Notes: generated by a model not told the origin, from the letters alone. Positions 24,531 to 33,871 are shown, counted from the first letter of the stretch. The stretch is 64,000 bases of DNA from CBIHON01 sp966211965 (GCA_966211965.1 CBIHON010000004.1:62001-126000), one strand, 5' to 3'. A program made the numbers and translations.

Positions 24531-25073
24531 GTGTTGCATAGTATTTTGACCTTGATAGTCGATACCGTCGCCGGCGTGCTGGCGGGCGTGCTGTTGTTGC
24601 GGTTCTGGATGCAGGTGGTGCGTGTGCGTCCGCCTGCTTCGCTGGCGCAATTCACCTTTCAATTGACCGATTGGCTGGTGCGGCCTTTGCGGCGCCTGGT
24701 GCCTGGTGTCGGCGGTTACGACTGGGCCAGCTTGCTTGGCGCCTTCCTGATCGTGATTCCATCGGTCGTGGTCAAGCTGAAGATGTGGTTCAATTTTGCG
24801 ATCGATATTATTTTGCTGCAATCGATCGTGCGCCTGATCGAGTGGGCGCTGTATGGCTTCATCGGACTCATCCTGCTGGAAGTGGTGTTCAGTTGGGTCA
24901 ATCCACGCGCTCCGATGGCTCCCTTTGTGCAAGCCTTGAACAATCCGCTGCTGCGCCCCTTGCGCCGGATCATTCCCTTGATCGGCAATATCGACTTGAG
25001 TTCGTTTGTCGCCCTGATCCTGCTGCAGATTGCGCTGCAGCTACTCAATACGCTGGTGCTGCAAGTGATATGA
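24531..25073 (+). CDS. yggT: YggT-family membrane protein
   Basis: The 180-residue inner-membrane protein has two YGGT repeats, each with paired hydrophobic segments (VDTVAGVLAGVLLLRFWMQ near the start; IVRLIEWALYGFIGLILLEVVFSW in the middle). Each repeat has a RPLRR signature (VRPLRRLVPGVGGYDWASL; LLRPLRRIIPLIGNIDLSSF). The family has been linked to osmotic or potassium stress and to cell division or cofactor assembly, but its biochemical role is unsettled. GTG 24531 is chosen because GGAGAG lies 6 bases upstream and the earlier ATG falls within a terminator. It overlaps the next gene by 4 bp. Confidence 0.85.
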   Translation: MLHSILTLIVDTVAGVLAGVLLLRFWMQVVRVRPPASLAQFTFQLTDWLVRPLRRLVPGVGGYDWASLLGAFLIVIPSVVVKLKMWFNFAIDIILLQSIVRLIEWALYGFIGLILLEVVFSWVNPRAPMAPFVQALNNPLLRPLRRIIPLIGNIDLSSFVALILLQIALQLLNTLVLQVI

Positions 25074-25375
25074 GCCGGGACTGGTGTTCTGCCGTAGCAG
25101 AAGGTGTGCGTCTGGCGGTGCAGATCACGCCTAATGCAAAGAAAAGCGAAGTGATCGGTTCATTGGATGACGTGTTGAAGATCCGGCTTCAAGCCCAGCC
25201 GATTGAAGGCAAGGCGAACGAAGCCTTGATCCGCTATATCGCCGATATGCTCAATGTTCCCAAGAGCGCGGTGCAGATTACCCATGGCCACACCAACAAG
25301 CGCAAGATCTTAGAGATCCATGCACGTCAATTGACACCGGAGGGTGTCCGTCAGACGCTGTCGACGATGAGCTAA
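25070..25375 (+). CDS. yggU: DUF167/YggU family protein
   Basis: This 101-residue small cytoplasmic protein has the family core VRLAVQITPNAKKSEVIG, IRLQAQPIEGKANEALIRYIA and NKRKILEI. The fold is known from structural genomics, but the function is not. ATG 25070 overlaps the yggT stop (ATGA), and yggT-yggU pairing is common in proteobacteria. The gene is convergent with the PfkB kinase; the 123-bp gap shows no clear terminator. Confidence 0.88.
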   Translation: MSRDWCSAVAEGVRLAVQITPNAKKSEVIGSLDDVLKIRLQAQPIEGKANEALIRYIADMLNVPKSAVQITHGHTNKRKILEIHARQLTPEGVRQTLSTMS

Positions 25376-25498
25376 TCAGTCCTGCAAAGCGCGCAGAACG
25401 ATTTGCTCATGCGACAAAGAGGCCGGCCAGTATCTTGCTCTCCCGGCACGGTTCGATTTCCCCGGCATGCAAAATCAAACCGCGCGCTCTCTAACTCT

Positions 25499-26434
25499 CT
25501 AAATAAAGCGATAACCGAATTCCCGCTCAAAGCGCTCGTCGATTTCCAGGCGCGACACCACATGATTTTGTCCGCCCTGATGGGCAATCTTGATCGCGCC
25601 CATCAAACTGGCGAGGCGGCCTGTAGTGAGCCAGTCCATGCCGTTCGTCAAACCATAGAGCAAACCGGCACGGAAAGCATCGCCGCAACCCGTCGGGTCA
25701 ACCACCTTGTCGACGCTGACGCAAGGAATGTCCAAGCGTTCGCCGCCGGTAAAAATTTCCGCGCCTTGTTCGCCGCGCGTAACGATCAGGGCAGACACGC
25801 GTTGCGCAATCTGCGCGAGACTGAGGCCGGTGCGCTCGGTCAGTAATTCCGCTTCGTAATCGTTGACTGCGACATAGCTGGCAAGCTCGATGAAATGTTC
25901 GAGTTCCTTGCCGTTGAACATCGGCAAACCCTGACCGGGATCGAAGATGAAAGGCACTTTCAGCGCGATGCAATCTTCGGCATGTTGCAGCATGCCGTCG
26001 CGGCCGTCGGGGGCGACGATGGCGAGTTTAACCGCGCCCGCATCGGCGACACGGTTTTGGTGAGACAGCGCCATTGCCCCCGGATGGAAGGCTGTGATCT
26101 GGTTGCTGTCGGCATCGGTGGTGATGAAGGCTTGCGCAGTATAGGTGGAGGGGATGGTTTGTATGCAGCGTGTCGAAATCTCGAGCTGCTCAAGGCGCTC
26201 CATATATGGCGCGCTGTCCTGGCCGACGGTAGCCATGATCAAGGGATCGCCGCCTAGCAGCTTCAGGTTATAGGCGATATTGCCGGCGCAACCGCCGAAC
26301 TCGCGGCGTATGGTCGGTACCAGGAAGGCCACGTTGATTTTGTGCAGTTGATCTGCCAGCAGCGCTTCGGAAAAACGGCCGCCGAAGGACATGATGGTGT
26401 CGAATGCAATGGAACCGCAGATTAAGGATGTCAT
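25499..26434 (-). CDS. PfkB-family sugar/nucleoside kinase (adenosine kinase-like)
   Basis: The 311-residue kinase has the ribokinase fold. The N-terminal substrate region is CGSIAFDTIMSF, and GGCAGNIAYNLKLLGG is signature 1. Signature 2, DPTGCGDAFRAGLLYGL, contains the catalytic Asp and anion hole. It resembles proteins annotated as adenosine kinases in Burkholderiales, but substrate cannot be proved from sequence. ATG 26434 fits the family start; the longer frame adds a Pro-rich stretch without similarity. It follows the zinc-ribbon gene on the same strand after 55 bp. Confidence 0.85.
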   Translation of the reverse strand: MTSLICGSIAFDTIMSFGGRFSEALLADQLHKINVAFLVPTIRREFGGCAGNIAYNLKLLGGDPLIMATVGQDSAPYMERLEQLEISTRCIQTIPSTYTAQAFITTDADSNQITAFHPGAMALSHQNRVADAGAVKLAIVAPDGRDGMLQHAEDCIALKVPFIFDPGQGLPMFNGKELEHFIELASYVAVNDYEAELLTERTGLSLAQIAQRVSALIVTRGEQGAEIFTGGERLDIPCVSVDKVVDPTGCGDAFRAGLLYGLTNGMDWLTTGRLASLMGAIKIAHQGGQNHVVSRLEIDERFEREFGYRFI

Positions 26435-26489
26435 GGTGTCGAAGATTGGAATGGAGGGAGGCGGGTAAGCCAAGCTGAGGGGCGGCCTG

Positions 26490-27815
26490 TCAAGGATAGA
26501 ACAGATAAACCCGGTAACCGGCCGCTTTTAATTGTAAGACTTCGAAAAACAATTTGATCGGTTGCTCGGAGGTTGCGGCGATGCCTTTCGCCGAATCCTG
26601 CGCCGCCGGAAGATAGTCGCGCGGCACGAAGACGCGGCGCGCGATGGCTTTTTCATTGCTGTCGTTGAGTGTTAATTCGATGTTGGGCCAGGTCTGGACG
26701 GTCTGGCTGTGATTGCGCAGCAAGATCGTGAGTGCGAAAGTGTCTTTGCGAGTAGTCAGTGTTTGCAATTCACTGGATTCAATGGAGACGGCGTCGATTT
26801 GCATCGGCAGTCCGACGCTGCAGCCGAGGTGGGTACAGGCTGCGGCAAGCAGCGGCTTGGCCTGCGGCAATCGTGCCGCGATCTGATTGCGGAACACGTA
26901 AGCAGCTTGTGCTGCCAGTCCGAGCAACAGCACAAACGAAGCAAACGCCATCAGGATTCGCATGCCGCGGCCGAGGCGCTGGCGCCGTCTGCCTCTTTTG
27001 ACGAAGGCCGGTTCTTCGATGTCGGCGTCTACCGACGCTGCGATGGCTTCCTTCCTGGAGCCCTTGCGCTGCGACGCGTTCCTGGTCGGACGCAGCGGTT
27101 TCCGCTGCAGGTTTTCGATTGCCAAAGCCAACGGGTCGTGGGTGTCGGGATTGTCGTCGATAGCCAATTGCGGCGATAACGGTTCGTCCTTCTGCACCTC
27201 CGTCAGGCACGCATTGCGCTCGCCGTTCTCATCAGCTTTTTTATTATCTTGCTCCTCTTCCTCAGACCGCTCCATCAAGGTCATGCGCTGCAGCGGATCA
27301 TTCTCGGCCAAAGTGCCGGACGAGACAGCCGGAATCAGTTCTTTGGGAGAGAGGTCGGCTGGTGTCGAAGGCTCATCTGCATTTTGAGCAGGCGCAGCCG
27401 GCGGCGCTGCTTGAGTTTGCTCCGCTGTTGCAGGCGCTGCTGGCGTCGCTGGCGCGGCAGGTTCCACTGCTGCGGGTGCAGGATTGAGGAGATCGAAAAA
27501 GTCGATGGCGTTTACCGCTGCTTCCGGTTCCGCCGTTTTCTCGTTTTTTTGTGCAACAGGAAGCGGGGCAGATGCAGGGACCGCAGTAGGAAAGCCGGGA
27601 ATGGCGGCGCCGGTTTCAGCATTCTGCGGCGACGCCTCTACTGTAGCCGGCATGCTGCCAGACGCAGCAGGCTCGCCTGGCCGCAATAGATGTTCAATGC
27701 CGTTGAAGATTTCCTTGCAGTTCCCGCAGCGCACCAGCCCGGCGCGCAATTTCAACTGGTCTTGCGCGACGCGAAAGGTCGTGTGGCAATAAGGGCATTG
27801 GGTCGCTAGCGCCAT
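26490..27815 (-). CDS. Zinc-ribbon and DUF3426 membrane protein
   Basis: The 441-residue protein starts with an MJ0042-type zinc ribbon (CPYCHTTFRVAQDQL...VRCGNCKEIFNG), with four Cys at residues about 7-34. A long low-complexity Ala/Pro-rich and acidic region follows (about 45-265), then one membrane segment near 290-312 (ILMAFASFVLLLGLAAQAAYVF). The C-terminal periplasmic DUF3426 domain holds LTTRKDTFALTILLRNHS...WPNIELTLND and RVFVPRDYLPA. Function is unknown. The gene follows prmA by 2 bp in the accB-accC-prmA gene order seen across Burkholderiales. Confidence 0.85.
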   Translation of the reverse strand: MALATQCPYCHTTFRVAQDQLKLRAGLVRCGNCKEIFNGIEHLLRPGEPAASGSMPATVEASPQNAETGAAIPGFPTAVPASAPLPVAQKNEKTAEPEAAVNAIDFFDLLNPAPAAVEPAAPATPAAPATAEQTQAAPPAAPAQNADEPSTPADLSPKELIPAVSSGTLAENDPLQRMTLMERSEEEEQDNKKADENGERNACLTEVQKDEPLSPQLAIDDNPDTHDPLALAIENLQRKPLRPTRNASQRKGSRKEAIAASVDADIEEPAFVKRGRRRQRLGRGMRILMAFASFVLLLGLAAQAAYVFRNQIAARLPQAKPLLAAACTHLGCSVGLPMQIDAVSIESSELQTLTTRKDTFALTILLRNHSQTVQTWPNIELTLNDSNEKAIARRVFVPRDYLPAAQDSAKGIAATSEQPIKLFFEVLQLKAAGYRVYLFYP

Positions 27816-27817
27816 CG

Positions 27818-28735
27818 TTATTGCTGCGCGTGGTCCAACTGTCCGGATAGGGCAACCCAGCCATCACGCTCAGCCCAGACTGACAGCTTGATGAAAGGCG
27901 CATAGGCTGCCGCCACCTCGTCCGCCTGGCGTGCCAGGATACCCGACAGTACCAACGCACCGCCGGGTGCGACTCGTCCGGCCAGCATCGGCGCCATCAG
28001 TTTCAGAGGGCTGGAGAGAATGTTGGCAACCACGACATCGTAGCGATGATCATGCGCTGAACCGGCGAATTGCTCCGGCAAATAATAGGCGATTTCGCAG
28101 TGATTGCGCGTGCTGTTGTAGCCTGCCGATTCAATTGCCTGCGGATCGATGTCTACCCCGGCCACTTCACGCGCTTGCAGTTTCTTTGCTACCAGCGCCA
28201 GGATGCCGGAGCCGCAGCCGTAGTCCAACACCGACAGGTCTTGTGGCGGATTGGCTTCCAGCCATTCCATGCACAGTCGGGTGGTCGGATGGCTGCCGGT
28301 GCCGAAGGCGAGGCCGGGATCGAGTTCAAGCACCAGCGCATCCGGATCGGGCGCATCGTGCCAGCTCGGCACCACCCAGATGCGTTTACCGATGTGGATC
28401 GGGTCGAATTGCGATTGAGTCAGGCGCACCCAGTCCTGTTCCTCGACCGGCCGCAGTGTATAGGCCGGCGCGCCGGACAAGCCGCAAACTTGTGCCGCGG
28501 CGGCGACAAGAACTGCATGATCGGCCTCGACCGGCGTCAATGCAACCACGCGACTGCGTTCCCACGCCGCTTCCTTTGGCTCCATGCCGGGTTCGCCGAA
28601 CAAGGGTTGCTCGGCAGCCGTGCCCTCGTCGGCATCTTCCACCGACACGGAGAGCGCCCCGGCCTCCATCAACGCGTCAGACAGGCTTTCCGCGTGGTGG
28701 CGGTCGATCTCGATGACGATTTCAGTCCAACTCAT
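27818..28735 (-). CDS. prmA: Ribosomal protein L11 methyltransferase PrmA
   Basis: PrmA trimethylates L11 using S-adenosylmethionine. The 305-residue product begins SWTEIVIEIDRHHAESLSDAL, the substrate-recognition domain. It then has the methyltransferase motif I, VLDYGCGSGILALVAKKL, preceded by DPGLAFGTGSHPTTRLCMEWL. Motif IV is VVANILSSPLKLMAP. Length and motifs are normal for the family. It lies 9 bp after accC. Confidence 0.96.
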   Translation of the reverse strand: MSWTEIVIEIDRHHAESLSDALMEAGALSVSVEDADEGTAAEQPLFGEPGMEPKEAAWERSRVVALTPVEADHAVLVAAAAQVCGLSGAPAYTLRPVEEQDWVRLTQSQFDPIHIGKRIWVVPSWHDAPDPDALVLELDPGLAFGTGSHPTTRLCMEWLEANPPQDLSVLDYGCGSGILALVAKKLQAREVAGVDIDPQAIESAGYNSTRNHCEIAYYLPEQFAGSAHDHRYDVVVANILSSPLKLMAPMLAGRVAPGGALVLSGILARQADEVAAAYAPFIKLSVWAERDGWVALSGQLDHAQQ

Positions 28736-28744
28736 GCGCCGGCC

Positions 28745-30127
28745 TTATTTCTTGACAGTCTTGTTTGCTTCCTTCGGCAAATCGGGCTTTTCCGCCAGCT
28801 TTTGCTCCAGGTAGTGGATGTTGGTGCCGCCCTCGATAAAGCGTGCATCCACCATCAGTTCGCGATGCAAAGGGATATTGGTCAGGATGCCTTCGACCAC
28901 CATCTCGGACAGGGCGATCTGCATGCGCCTGATCGCCTGTTCCCGGTTTGCGCCGTAGGCGATCACCTTGCCCACCATTGAATCATAATTTGGCGGTACA
29001 TAATAGCCGGCATAGGCATGCGAGTCGACCCGGACGCCGGGCCCGCCCGGCACATGCCAGGACACGATCTTGCCCGGCGAAGGGGTGAATTTGAAGGGAT
29101 CTTCGGCATTGATGCGGCACTCGATCGCGTGGCCCTTGAGGATGATTTCGCGCTGGCGGAAACGCAGCTTCTCCCCGGCTGCGATGCGGATCTGCTCCTG
29201 CACGATGTCGACGCCGGTGATCATTTCGGTTACCGGATGTTCGACCTGGACCCGGGTATTCATTTCGATGAAGTAGAACTCGCCGGCCTCGTACAGGAAT
29301 TCAAAGGTGCCGGCGCCGCGATAGCCCATCTTGCGGCAAGCCTCGGCACAGCGCTCGCCGATTTTTTCGAGCAGCTTGCGCGGAATGCCGACGGCCGGCG
29401 CTTCCTCGATCACCTTTTGATGGCGCCGCTGCATCGAGCAATCGCGCTCGCCCAGCCACACAGCATTCTTGAATTCGTCGGCCAGGACCTGGATTTCTAT
29501 GTGGCGCGGATTTTCCAGGTACTTCTCCATATACACTTCCGGATTGCCGAAAGCCGCGCCGGCTTCGGTTTTTGTCATCGTGACCGCGTTCAGCAGGGCC
29601 GCTTCGGTATGGACCACGCGCATGCCGCGTCCGCCGCCGCCGCCGGCCGCCTTGATGATGACCGGATAGCCGATCTTGCGGGCAATCTGGATGATCTCTT
29701 TCGGATTGTCCGGCAATGCGCCTTCGGAGCCCGGCACACACGGCACCGATGCCTTGATCATCGCCTGTTTGGCCGAAACCTTGTCGCCCATCAATCGAAT
29801 CGAGTCGGAACGGGGGCCGATGAAAACGAAACCGGACTGCTCGACGCGTTCGGCAAAGTCGGCATTTTCGGACAGGAAGCCATAGCCGGGATGGATTGCC
29901 TCGGCGTCGGTCACTTCGGCGGCGCTGATGATTGCCGGCATGTTCAGGTAGCTTAGAGTTGAGGCCGCCGGGCCGATGCAAACCGATTCGTCGGCCAGCT
30001 TCACGTACTTTGCTTCGCGGTCCGCCTCCGAGTGCACGACCACGGTCTTGATGCCCATTTCACGGCAAGCGCGCTGGATGCGGAGCGCTATTTCTCCGCG
30101 ATTGGCAATGAGGATTTTTTCAAACAT
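28745..30127 (-). CDS. accC: Biotin carboxylase subunit of acetyl-CoA carboxylase
   Basis: AccC carboxylates the biotin on AccB with ATP and bicarbonate, the first step of fatty acid synthesis. The 460-residue protein shows the ATP-grasp fold: EKILIANRGEIALRI at the N terminus, the glycine-rich lid KAAGGGGGRGMRVV, HIEIQVLAD, ERDCSMQRRHQKVIEEAP, and EMNTRVQVEHPVTEMITG with metal and bicarbonate residues. It follows accB by 87 bp and precedes prmA by 9 bp. Confidence 0.98.
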   Translation of the reverse strand: MFEKILIANRGEIALRIQRACREMGIKTVVVHSEADREAKYVKLADESVCIGPAASTLSYLNMPAIISAAEVTDAEAIHPGYGFLSENADFAERVEQSGFVFIGPRSDSIRLMGDKVSAKQAMIKASVPCVPGSEGALPDNPKEIIQIARKIGYPVIIKAAGGGGGRGMRVVHTEAALLNAVTMTKTEAGAAFGNPEVYMEKYLENPRHIEIQVLADEFKNAVWLGERDCSMQRRHQKVIEEAPAVGIPRKLLEKIGERCAEACRKMGYRGAGTFEFLYEAGEFYFIEMNTRVQVEHPVTEMITGVDIVQEQIRIAAGEKLRFRQREIILKGHAIECRINAEDPFKFTPSPGKIVSWHVPGGPGVRVDSHAYAGYYVPPNYDSMVGKVIAYGANREQAIRRMQIALSEMVVEGILTNIPLHRELMVDARFIEGGTNIHYLEQKLAEKPDLPKEANKTVKK

Positions 30128-30214
30128 AGGGGGGTGTCAGGCATTGAGATAGTCAAGCGTTCAAGGGAGGCGCACGGGATGCCAAGGCGCTGTTGGGCGC
30201 CGCGGGCATGATGC

Positions 30215-30676
30215 TTAACCGATCACGAACAACGGTTGGCCGAACTCGACAGGCTGGCCGTTCTCAACCAGGATTTGTTTGATTACGCCGGAGGCATCGG
30301 CGTCGATTTCATTGAGGAGCTTCATCGCTTCGATGATGCAGAGAGTGTCGCCTTCCTTGACCACGGAGCCGACCTCGACGAAGGGCGGATTGCCCGGGGC
30401 GGAAGCGCGGTAGAACGAGCCGACCATCGGCGATTTGACGATATGGCCTTGCGGTTCGGCGGCAGGCGCCGGGACCGCAGCGGCGGGCGCCGCGATCGGC
30501 GCGGCGGCCGGCGCGTAATGCGGCGCGCTTTGCGGCTGCATCATGACGACTTGATTTTGCGGTGCGGCGGAGGATTTGACGATGCGGACTTTACTTTCGC
30601 CCTCGGTGACTTCGAGTTCGGCGATATCTGATTCGGCCACTAGGTCGATCAACGTTTTGAGTTTTCGTAGATCCAT
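30215..30676 (-). CDS. accB: Biotin carboxyl carrier protein of acetyl-CoA carboxylase
   Basis: The 153-residue carrier begins MDLRKLKTLIDLVAESDIAELEV and has an Ala/Pro-rich linker (residues about 50-75). The biotinyl domain has Lys119 in IIEAMKLLNE, the site modified by BirA. The thumb region (SPMVGSFYRASAPGNPPFVEVG) is present. ATG 30676 matches the family start; the upstream in-frame extension runs through the promoter region. It is the first gene of accB-accC. Confidence 0.98.
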   Translation of the reverse strand: MDLRKLKTLIDLVAESDIAELEVTEGESKVRIVKSSAAPQNQVVMMQPQSAPHYAPAAAPIAAPAAAVPAPAAEPQGHIVKSPMVGSFYRASAPGNPPFVEVGSVVKEGDTLCIIEAMKLLNEIDADASGVIKQILVENGQPVEFGQPLFVIG

Positions 30677-30724
30677 TTGCAATCCCTCGGAAATTTTTGT
30701 GCGAAATAATTGAAAATCGCCACA

Positions 30725-30730
30725 ATTATA
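30725..30730 (-). promoter_or_regulatory. Likely -10 element of the accB promoter
   Basis: On the minus strand this reads TATAAT, a perfect -10 hexamer, 48 bases before the accB start codon and in the aroQ-accB gap. No good -35 is seen at 17 bases, so the promoter may depend on an activator or an extended element. Confidence 0.4.
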
Positions 30731-30756
30731 TGTCTTTTGTGGGCAATTAAGGGGAA

Positions 30757-31194
30757 TTAAAGCTTTTTGATGGCAAAATCGATGGCGGCGCGATAACCTT
30801 CCACGCCGAGTCCGCAAATCACGCCGACGGCGATCCCGGACAAATAGGAATGATAGCGAAAGGCTTCGCGCTGGTGGATATTCGAGATATGTACTTCAAT
30901 AAACGGAATGGCTACACCCGCCAAGGCGTCGCGCAAAGCGACGCTGGTGTGGGTAAGGCCGCCCGGATTGATGATGAGGGCGTCCACCCCTTCTGCTTTG
31001 GCGGCTTGGATGCGGTCTATCAAAAAGCCTTCATGATTGCTTTGGAAGCAGGCAAGCGCCGCGCCAGCCGCGTTTGCCTGCGCCACGGCCGCCTGTTCTA
31101 CATCGGCCAAAGTCTGCGCGCCGTAGATTTCCGGTTCACGCGTGCCGAGCAGATTCAGGTTGGGGCCGTTCAGCAGAAGGATTTTTCTTGCCAT
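30757..31194 (-). CDS. aroQ: Type II 3-dehydroquinate dehydratase
   Basis: AroQ performs the third shikimate-pathway step. The 145-residue length is normal for the dodecameric type II enzyme. Motifs are LLNGPNLNLLGTREPEIYG (with the catalytic Tyr), FQSNHEGFLIDRIQ, INPGGLTHTSVALRDAL and FIEVHISNIHQREAFR (with the catalytic His). The same pathway's aroE is at 38139, in a different transcription unit. The gene lies 82 bp after the TlpA-like gene and 80 bp before accB. Confidence 0.97.
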   Translation of the reverse strand: MARKILLLNGPNLNLLGTREPEIYGAQTLADVEQAAVAQANAAGAALACFQSNHEGFLIDRIQAAKAEGVDALIINPGGLTHTSVALRDALAGVAIPFIEVHISNIHQREAFRYHSYLSGIAVGVICGLGVEGYRAAIDFAIKKL

Positions 31195-31276
31195 CGAGAT
31201 GCAATTCCGTTTGACGATGTTGCGCGCATTTTGCCGCTAAATGACGTCGGTTGGCAAGGAAAAATGTTCCGCCGGT

Positions 31277-31798
31277 TTAAAATCCAGCCAAGTCGGCACG
31301 TAATTCTGCCACTTTCAGGCGTCCCAGATAAGTCTTTTTTACACTTCCGTCGGGCCCGATCAAAACAGTGAAGGGCAATCCGCCGGCTTGATTGCCGAAT
31401 TGCCGAGAAAGCTCGGTGCCGTTCATTCCGGCCACGTAAAGAGGGTAATTTATCCGGTATTTCGAGGAGAACTCGGAAATTGCGGAAGCGGAATCGATGC
31501 CGATGCCTAGAATCTGGACATTCTTTGAGGCAATTTCAGCCTGCAATGCCGACAGCTCCGGCATTTCTTCGACGCAAGGCGCACACCACGTTGCCCAAAA
31601 ATTAAGGATCAGCGGCTTTCCTTTCCATTGCCCCATGTTTTGCGGCTGATTTCTGCTGTCCGGCAATGATTGCGCGAAAAAAGCCGCGCTTACGGAATTT
31701 TGCGGTGTTTCCGACTCAAGCCGTTTCAAGCCGAAATGGGCGCCGATGCCTGTAAATAGCATTCCAACCGCGGCAAATGTCAAAATATTTTTTTTCAT
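31277..31798 (-). CDS. TlpA/ResA-like membrane-anchored thioredoxin
   Basis: The 173-residue protein has an N-terminal signal anchor (MKKNILTFAAVGMLFTG) and a thioredoxin fold facing the periplasm. The active site is WATWCAPCVEEMPEL, and the cis-Pro loop is GGLPFTVLIGPDGSV. TlpA/ResA-type proteins reduce disulfides, often in apocytochrome c maturation; the exact client is unknown. ATG 31798 overlaps the stop of the upstream gene by 4 bp (ATGA). Confidence 0.9.
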   Translation of the reverse strand: MKKNILTFAAVGMLFTGIGAHFGLKRLESETPQNSVSAAFFAQSLPDSRNQPQNMGQWKGKPLILNFWATWCAPCVEEMPELSALQAEIASKNVQILGIGIDSASAISEFSSKYRINYPLYVAGMNGTELSRQFGNQAGGLPFTVLIGPDGSVKKTYLGRLKVAELRADLAGF

Positions 31799-32412
31799 GC
31801 CGCCTCGTCTTCTGCAAGAAGCGCACGTACCGCCTCGATGCCGGCACGCTCTACGCGGTTTGCTGCGCTTGATTTGAGGGCGCCACGCAAATCGTCCATT
31901 TCGTATAAGGCCAGATGTACGCCTTCCTTTTTCCACATGAAACTGACGGTTTCCACCGGCTCGTTGCGACCCTTGAAATGGGCGCTTTCGGTTACTTCGA
32001 AATCAATATTCTTGTTGATCAGGTAAATTCCCACGTCTTTCGGACTGTCGGCAAACAATTGCAAATGGATATCGGAATGCGCACCGGCCGTGCCGTTAAG
32101 TACCGCGCCGGTAAGGTAGGGATTGAAACGCGCCAGCTCGGTCATCAATTCGAGCGCCAGGCGGCGCAACAATAACAAGCGAGCAGGCTGGCTGTCGCCG
32201 AAGAAAATCTCGTTGTAGATTCTTACTTCATCTTCGATTTGCGCATTGTCCGGCATGAAGTCGCCGCTGGCCTTGGCGTTGCCGAGGACTTGCTTGGCGG
32301 CTTTGCGCTTGGCACTGCCGTAATCGGCGCCGTCTTCCGCAATCATGCGGGCGGCTGCTGCGGCAATTTCAGCGCGCAATTGTTGGGTGTCGGATGGATA
32401 TGCCATGTTCAT
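31795..32412 (-). CDS. Conserved protein with nucleotidyltransferase-like motif
   Basis: This 205-residue protein has no clear named family. The N-terminal half is helical (ARMIAEDGADYGSAKRKAAKQVLG). The middle, LTGAVLNGTAGAHSDIHLQLFAD, resembles the hG[GS]...DhDhxh pattern of minimal nucleotidyltransferases, although the second acidic residue reads His (SDIHLQLF), so activity is doubtful. It is encoded between mpl (divergent) and the TlpA-like gene. An ATG 6 bp downstream (32406) is an equal start candidate. In related genomes it occupies the same place, but no role is known to me. Confidence 0.6.
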   Translation of the reverse strand: MNMAYPSDTQQLRAEIAAAAARMIAEDGADYGSAKRKAAKQVLGNAKASGDFMPDNAQIEDEVRIYNEIFFGDSQPARLLLLRRLALELMTELARFNPYLTGAVLNGTAGAHSDIHLQLFADSPKDVGIYLINKNIDFEVTESAHFKGRNEPVETVSFMWKKEGVHLALYEMDDLRGALKSSAANRVERAGIEAVRALLAEDEAA

Positions 32413-32503
32413 TGGGCACTTGCTGGTGCGGGTCGGGTAAAATCTCGTAATTCATTAATTTGTGGACTTGCGCAGGGCTGTTCCACAATACGTTAACTAT
32501 ACA

Positions 32504-33871
32504 ATGCATATCCATATCCTCGGCATTTGCGGCACCTTCATGGGTGGCCTCGCGGTGCTGGCCAAAGAAGCTGGGCACAAGGTTACCGGCTGCGACGCCA
32601 ATGTTTATCCGCCGATGAGCACCCAGCTTGAGGCACAGGGCATCGAACTGATCGAAGGTTTCAGCCCGGATCAAATCAACCTCAAGCCCGATCTGTTCGT
32701 GATCGGCAACGTTGTATCGCGCGGCAATCCATTGATGGAAGAAATCCTCAATCGCGGATTGCCCTATACCTCGGGTCCGCAATGGATAGGCGAGCATATC
32801 CTGCAAGACAAATGGGTGCTGGCCGTCGCCGGAACACATGGCAAAACCACCACCTCATCGATGCTGGCCTGGATTCTGGAAGATGCAGGCTATCATCCCG
32901 GTTTCCTGATCGGCGGCGTGCCGATGAATTTCGGCATTTCGGCGCGTCTGTCGGGCAAGCTCCCCGGCTCGGCTTTTTTCGTGATCGAGGCCGACGAGTA
33001 CGACACCGCATTTTTCGACAAGCGCAGCAAATTCGTCCACTACCGCGCCAAGACGGCGATTCTCAACAATCTCGAATACGATCACGCCGATATCTTTCCC
33101 GACCTGGCGGCGATCGAAACCCAGTTTCATCACTTGGTGCGTACTGTTCCCGGTGTCGGTCGCCTGATCGTCAACGGCGGCGAACAATCCTTGCAGCGCG
33201 TGCTGGCGCGCGGTTGCTGGAGCGAAAGCGAATGCTTCGGCGGCGCCAATGACCCGACCTGGACCTTGGCGGAACATGAAGACGGCGCTTTCGATGTCAT
33301 CTTCAATGGGGGGCTGCAAGGCACGGTGCGCTGGCCGCTTAGCGGCCGCCACAACCGCTTGAATGCACTGGCCGCGATCGCTGCCGCGCGCCATGCAGGC
33401 GTGCCGCCTGCGCAGGCGATCGCCTCGCTCGGTCAATTCGAAAACGTCAAACGCCGCATGGAACTGCGCGGCGTCGTCAAGGGCATCAGCGTGTATGACG
33501 ATTTCGCCCACCACCCGACCGCGATCGCGACTACGGTGGCCGGCCTGCGCAAAAAGACCGGCAACGCGCGCATCCTGGCCGTGCTGGAGCCGCGCTCCAA
33601 CACCATGAAGCTCGGCACGATGAAAGACGCCTTGCCGGGCAGTTTGGCCGAGGCTGATCTGGTTTTCGGCTATGGCGGCAAGGATGCGCTGGGCTGGAAC
33701 CTGACCGAAGCGTTGGCGCCGCTGGGTGCAAAGGCCCAAGCCTTCGATGCGCTGAGCGCGTTGGTGCAGGCGATCGCACAAGCCGCGCGGACCGGTGATC
33801 AGATCCTGGTGATGAGCAACGGCGGCTTTGGCGGCGTGCATCAAAAAATTCTCGATGCTTTGGCGACATGA
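32504..33871 (+). CDS. mpl: Mpl, murein tripeptide ligase
   Basis: Mpl joins the recycled tripeptide L-Ala-gamma-D-Glu-meso-DAP to UDP-MurNAc, so it completes the pathway in which AmpD acts. The 455-residue product has the Mur-ligase layout. The Rossmann start is HIHILGICGTFMGGLAVLAKE, the ATP loop AGTHGKTTTSSM, the central VIEADEYDTAFFDKRSKF, and the C-terminal domain ISVYDDFAHHPTAIATTV and ILAVLEPRSNTMKLG. ATG 32504 matches the family N terminus. It overlaps yqiA by 4 bp. Confidence 0.96.
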   Translation: MHIHILGICGTFMGGLAVLAKEAGHKVTGCDANVYPPMSTQLEAQGIELIEGFSPDQINLKPDLFVIGNVVSRGNPLMEEILNRGLPYTSGPQWIGEHILQDKWVLAVAGTHGKTTTSSMLAWILEDAGYHPGFLIGGVPMNFGISARLSGKLPGSAFFVIEADEYDTAFFDKRSKFVHYRAKTAILNNLEYDHADIFPDLAAIETQFHHLVRTVPGVGRLIVNGGEQSLQRVLARGCWSESECFGGANDPTWTLAEHEDGAFDVIFNGGLQGTVRWPLSGRHNRLNALAAIAAARHAGVPPAQAIASLGQFENVKRRMELRGVVKGISVYDDFAHHPTAIATTVAGLRKKTGNARILAVLEPRSNTMKLGTMKDALPGSLAEADLVFGYGGKDALGWNLTEALAPLGAKAQAFDALSALVQAIAQAARTGDQILVMSNGGFGGVHQKILDALAT

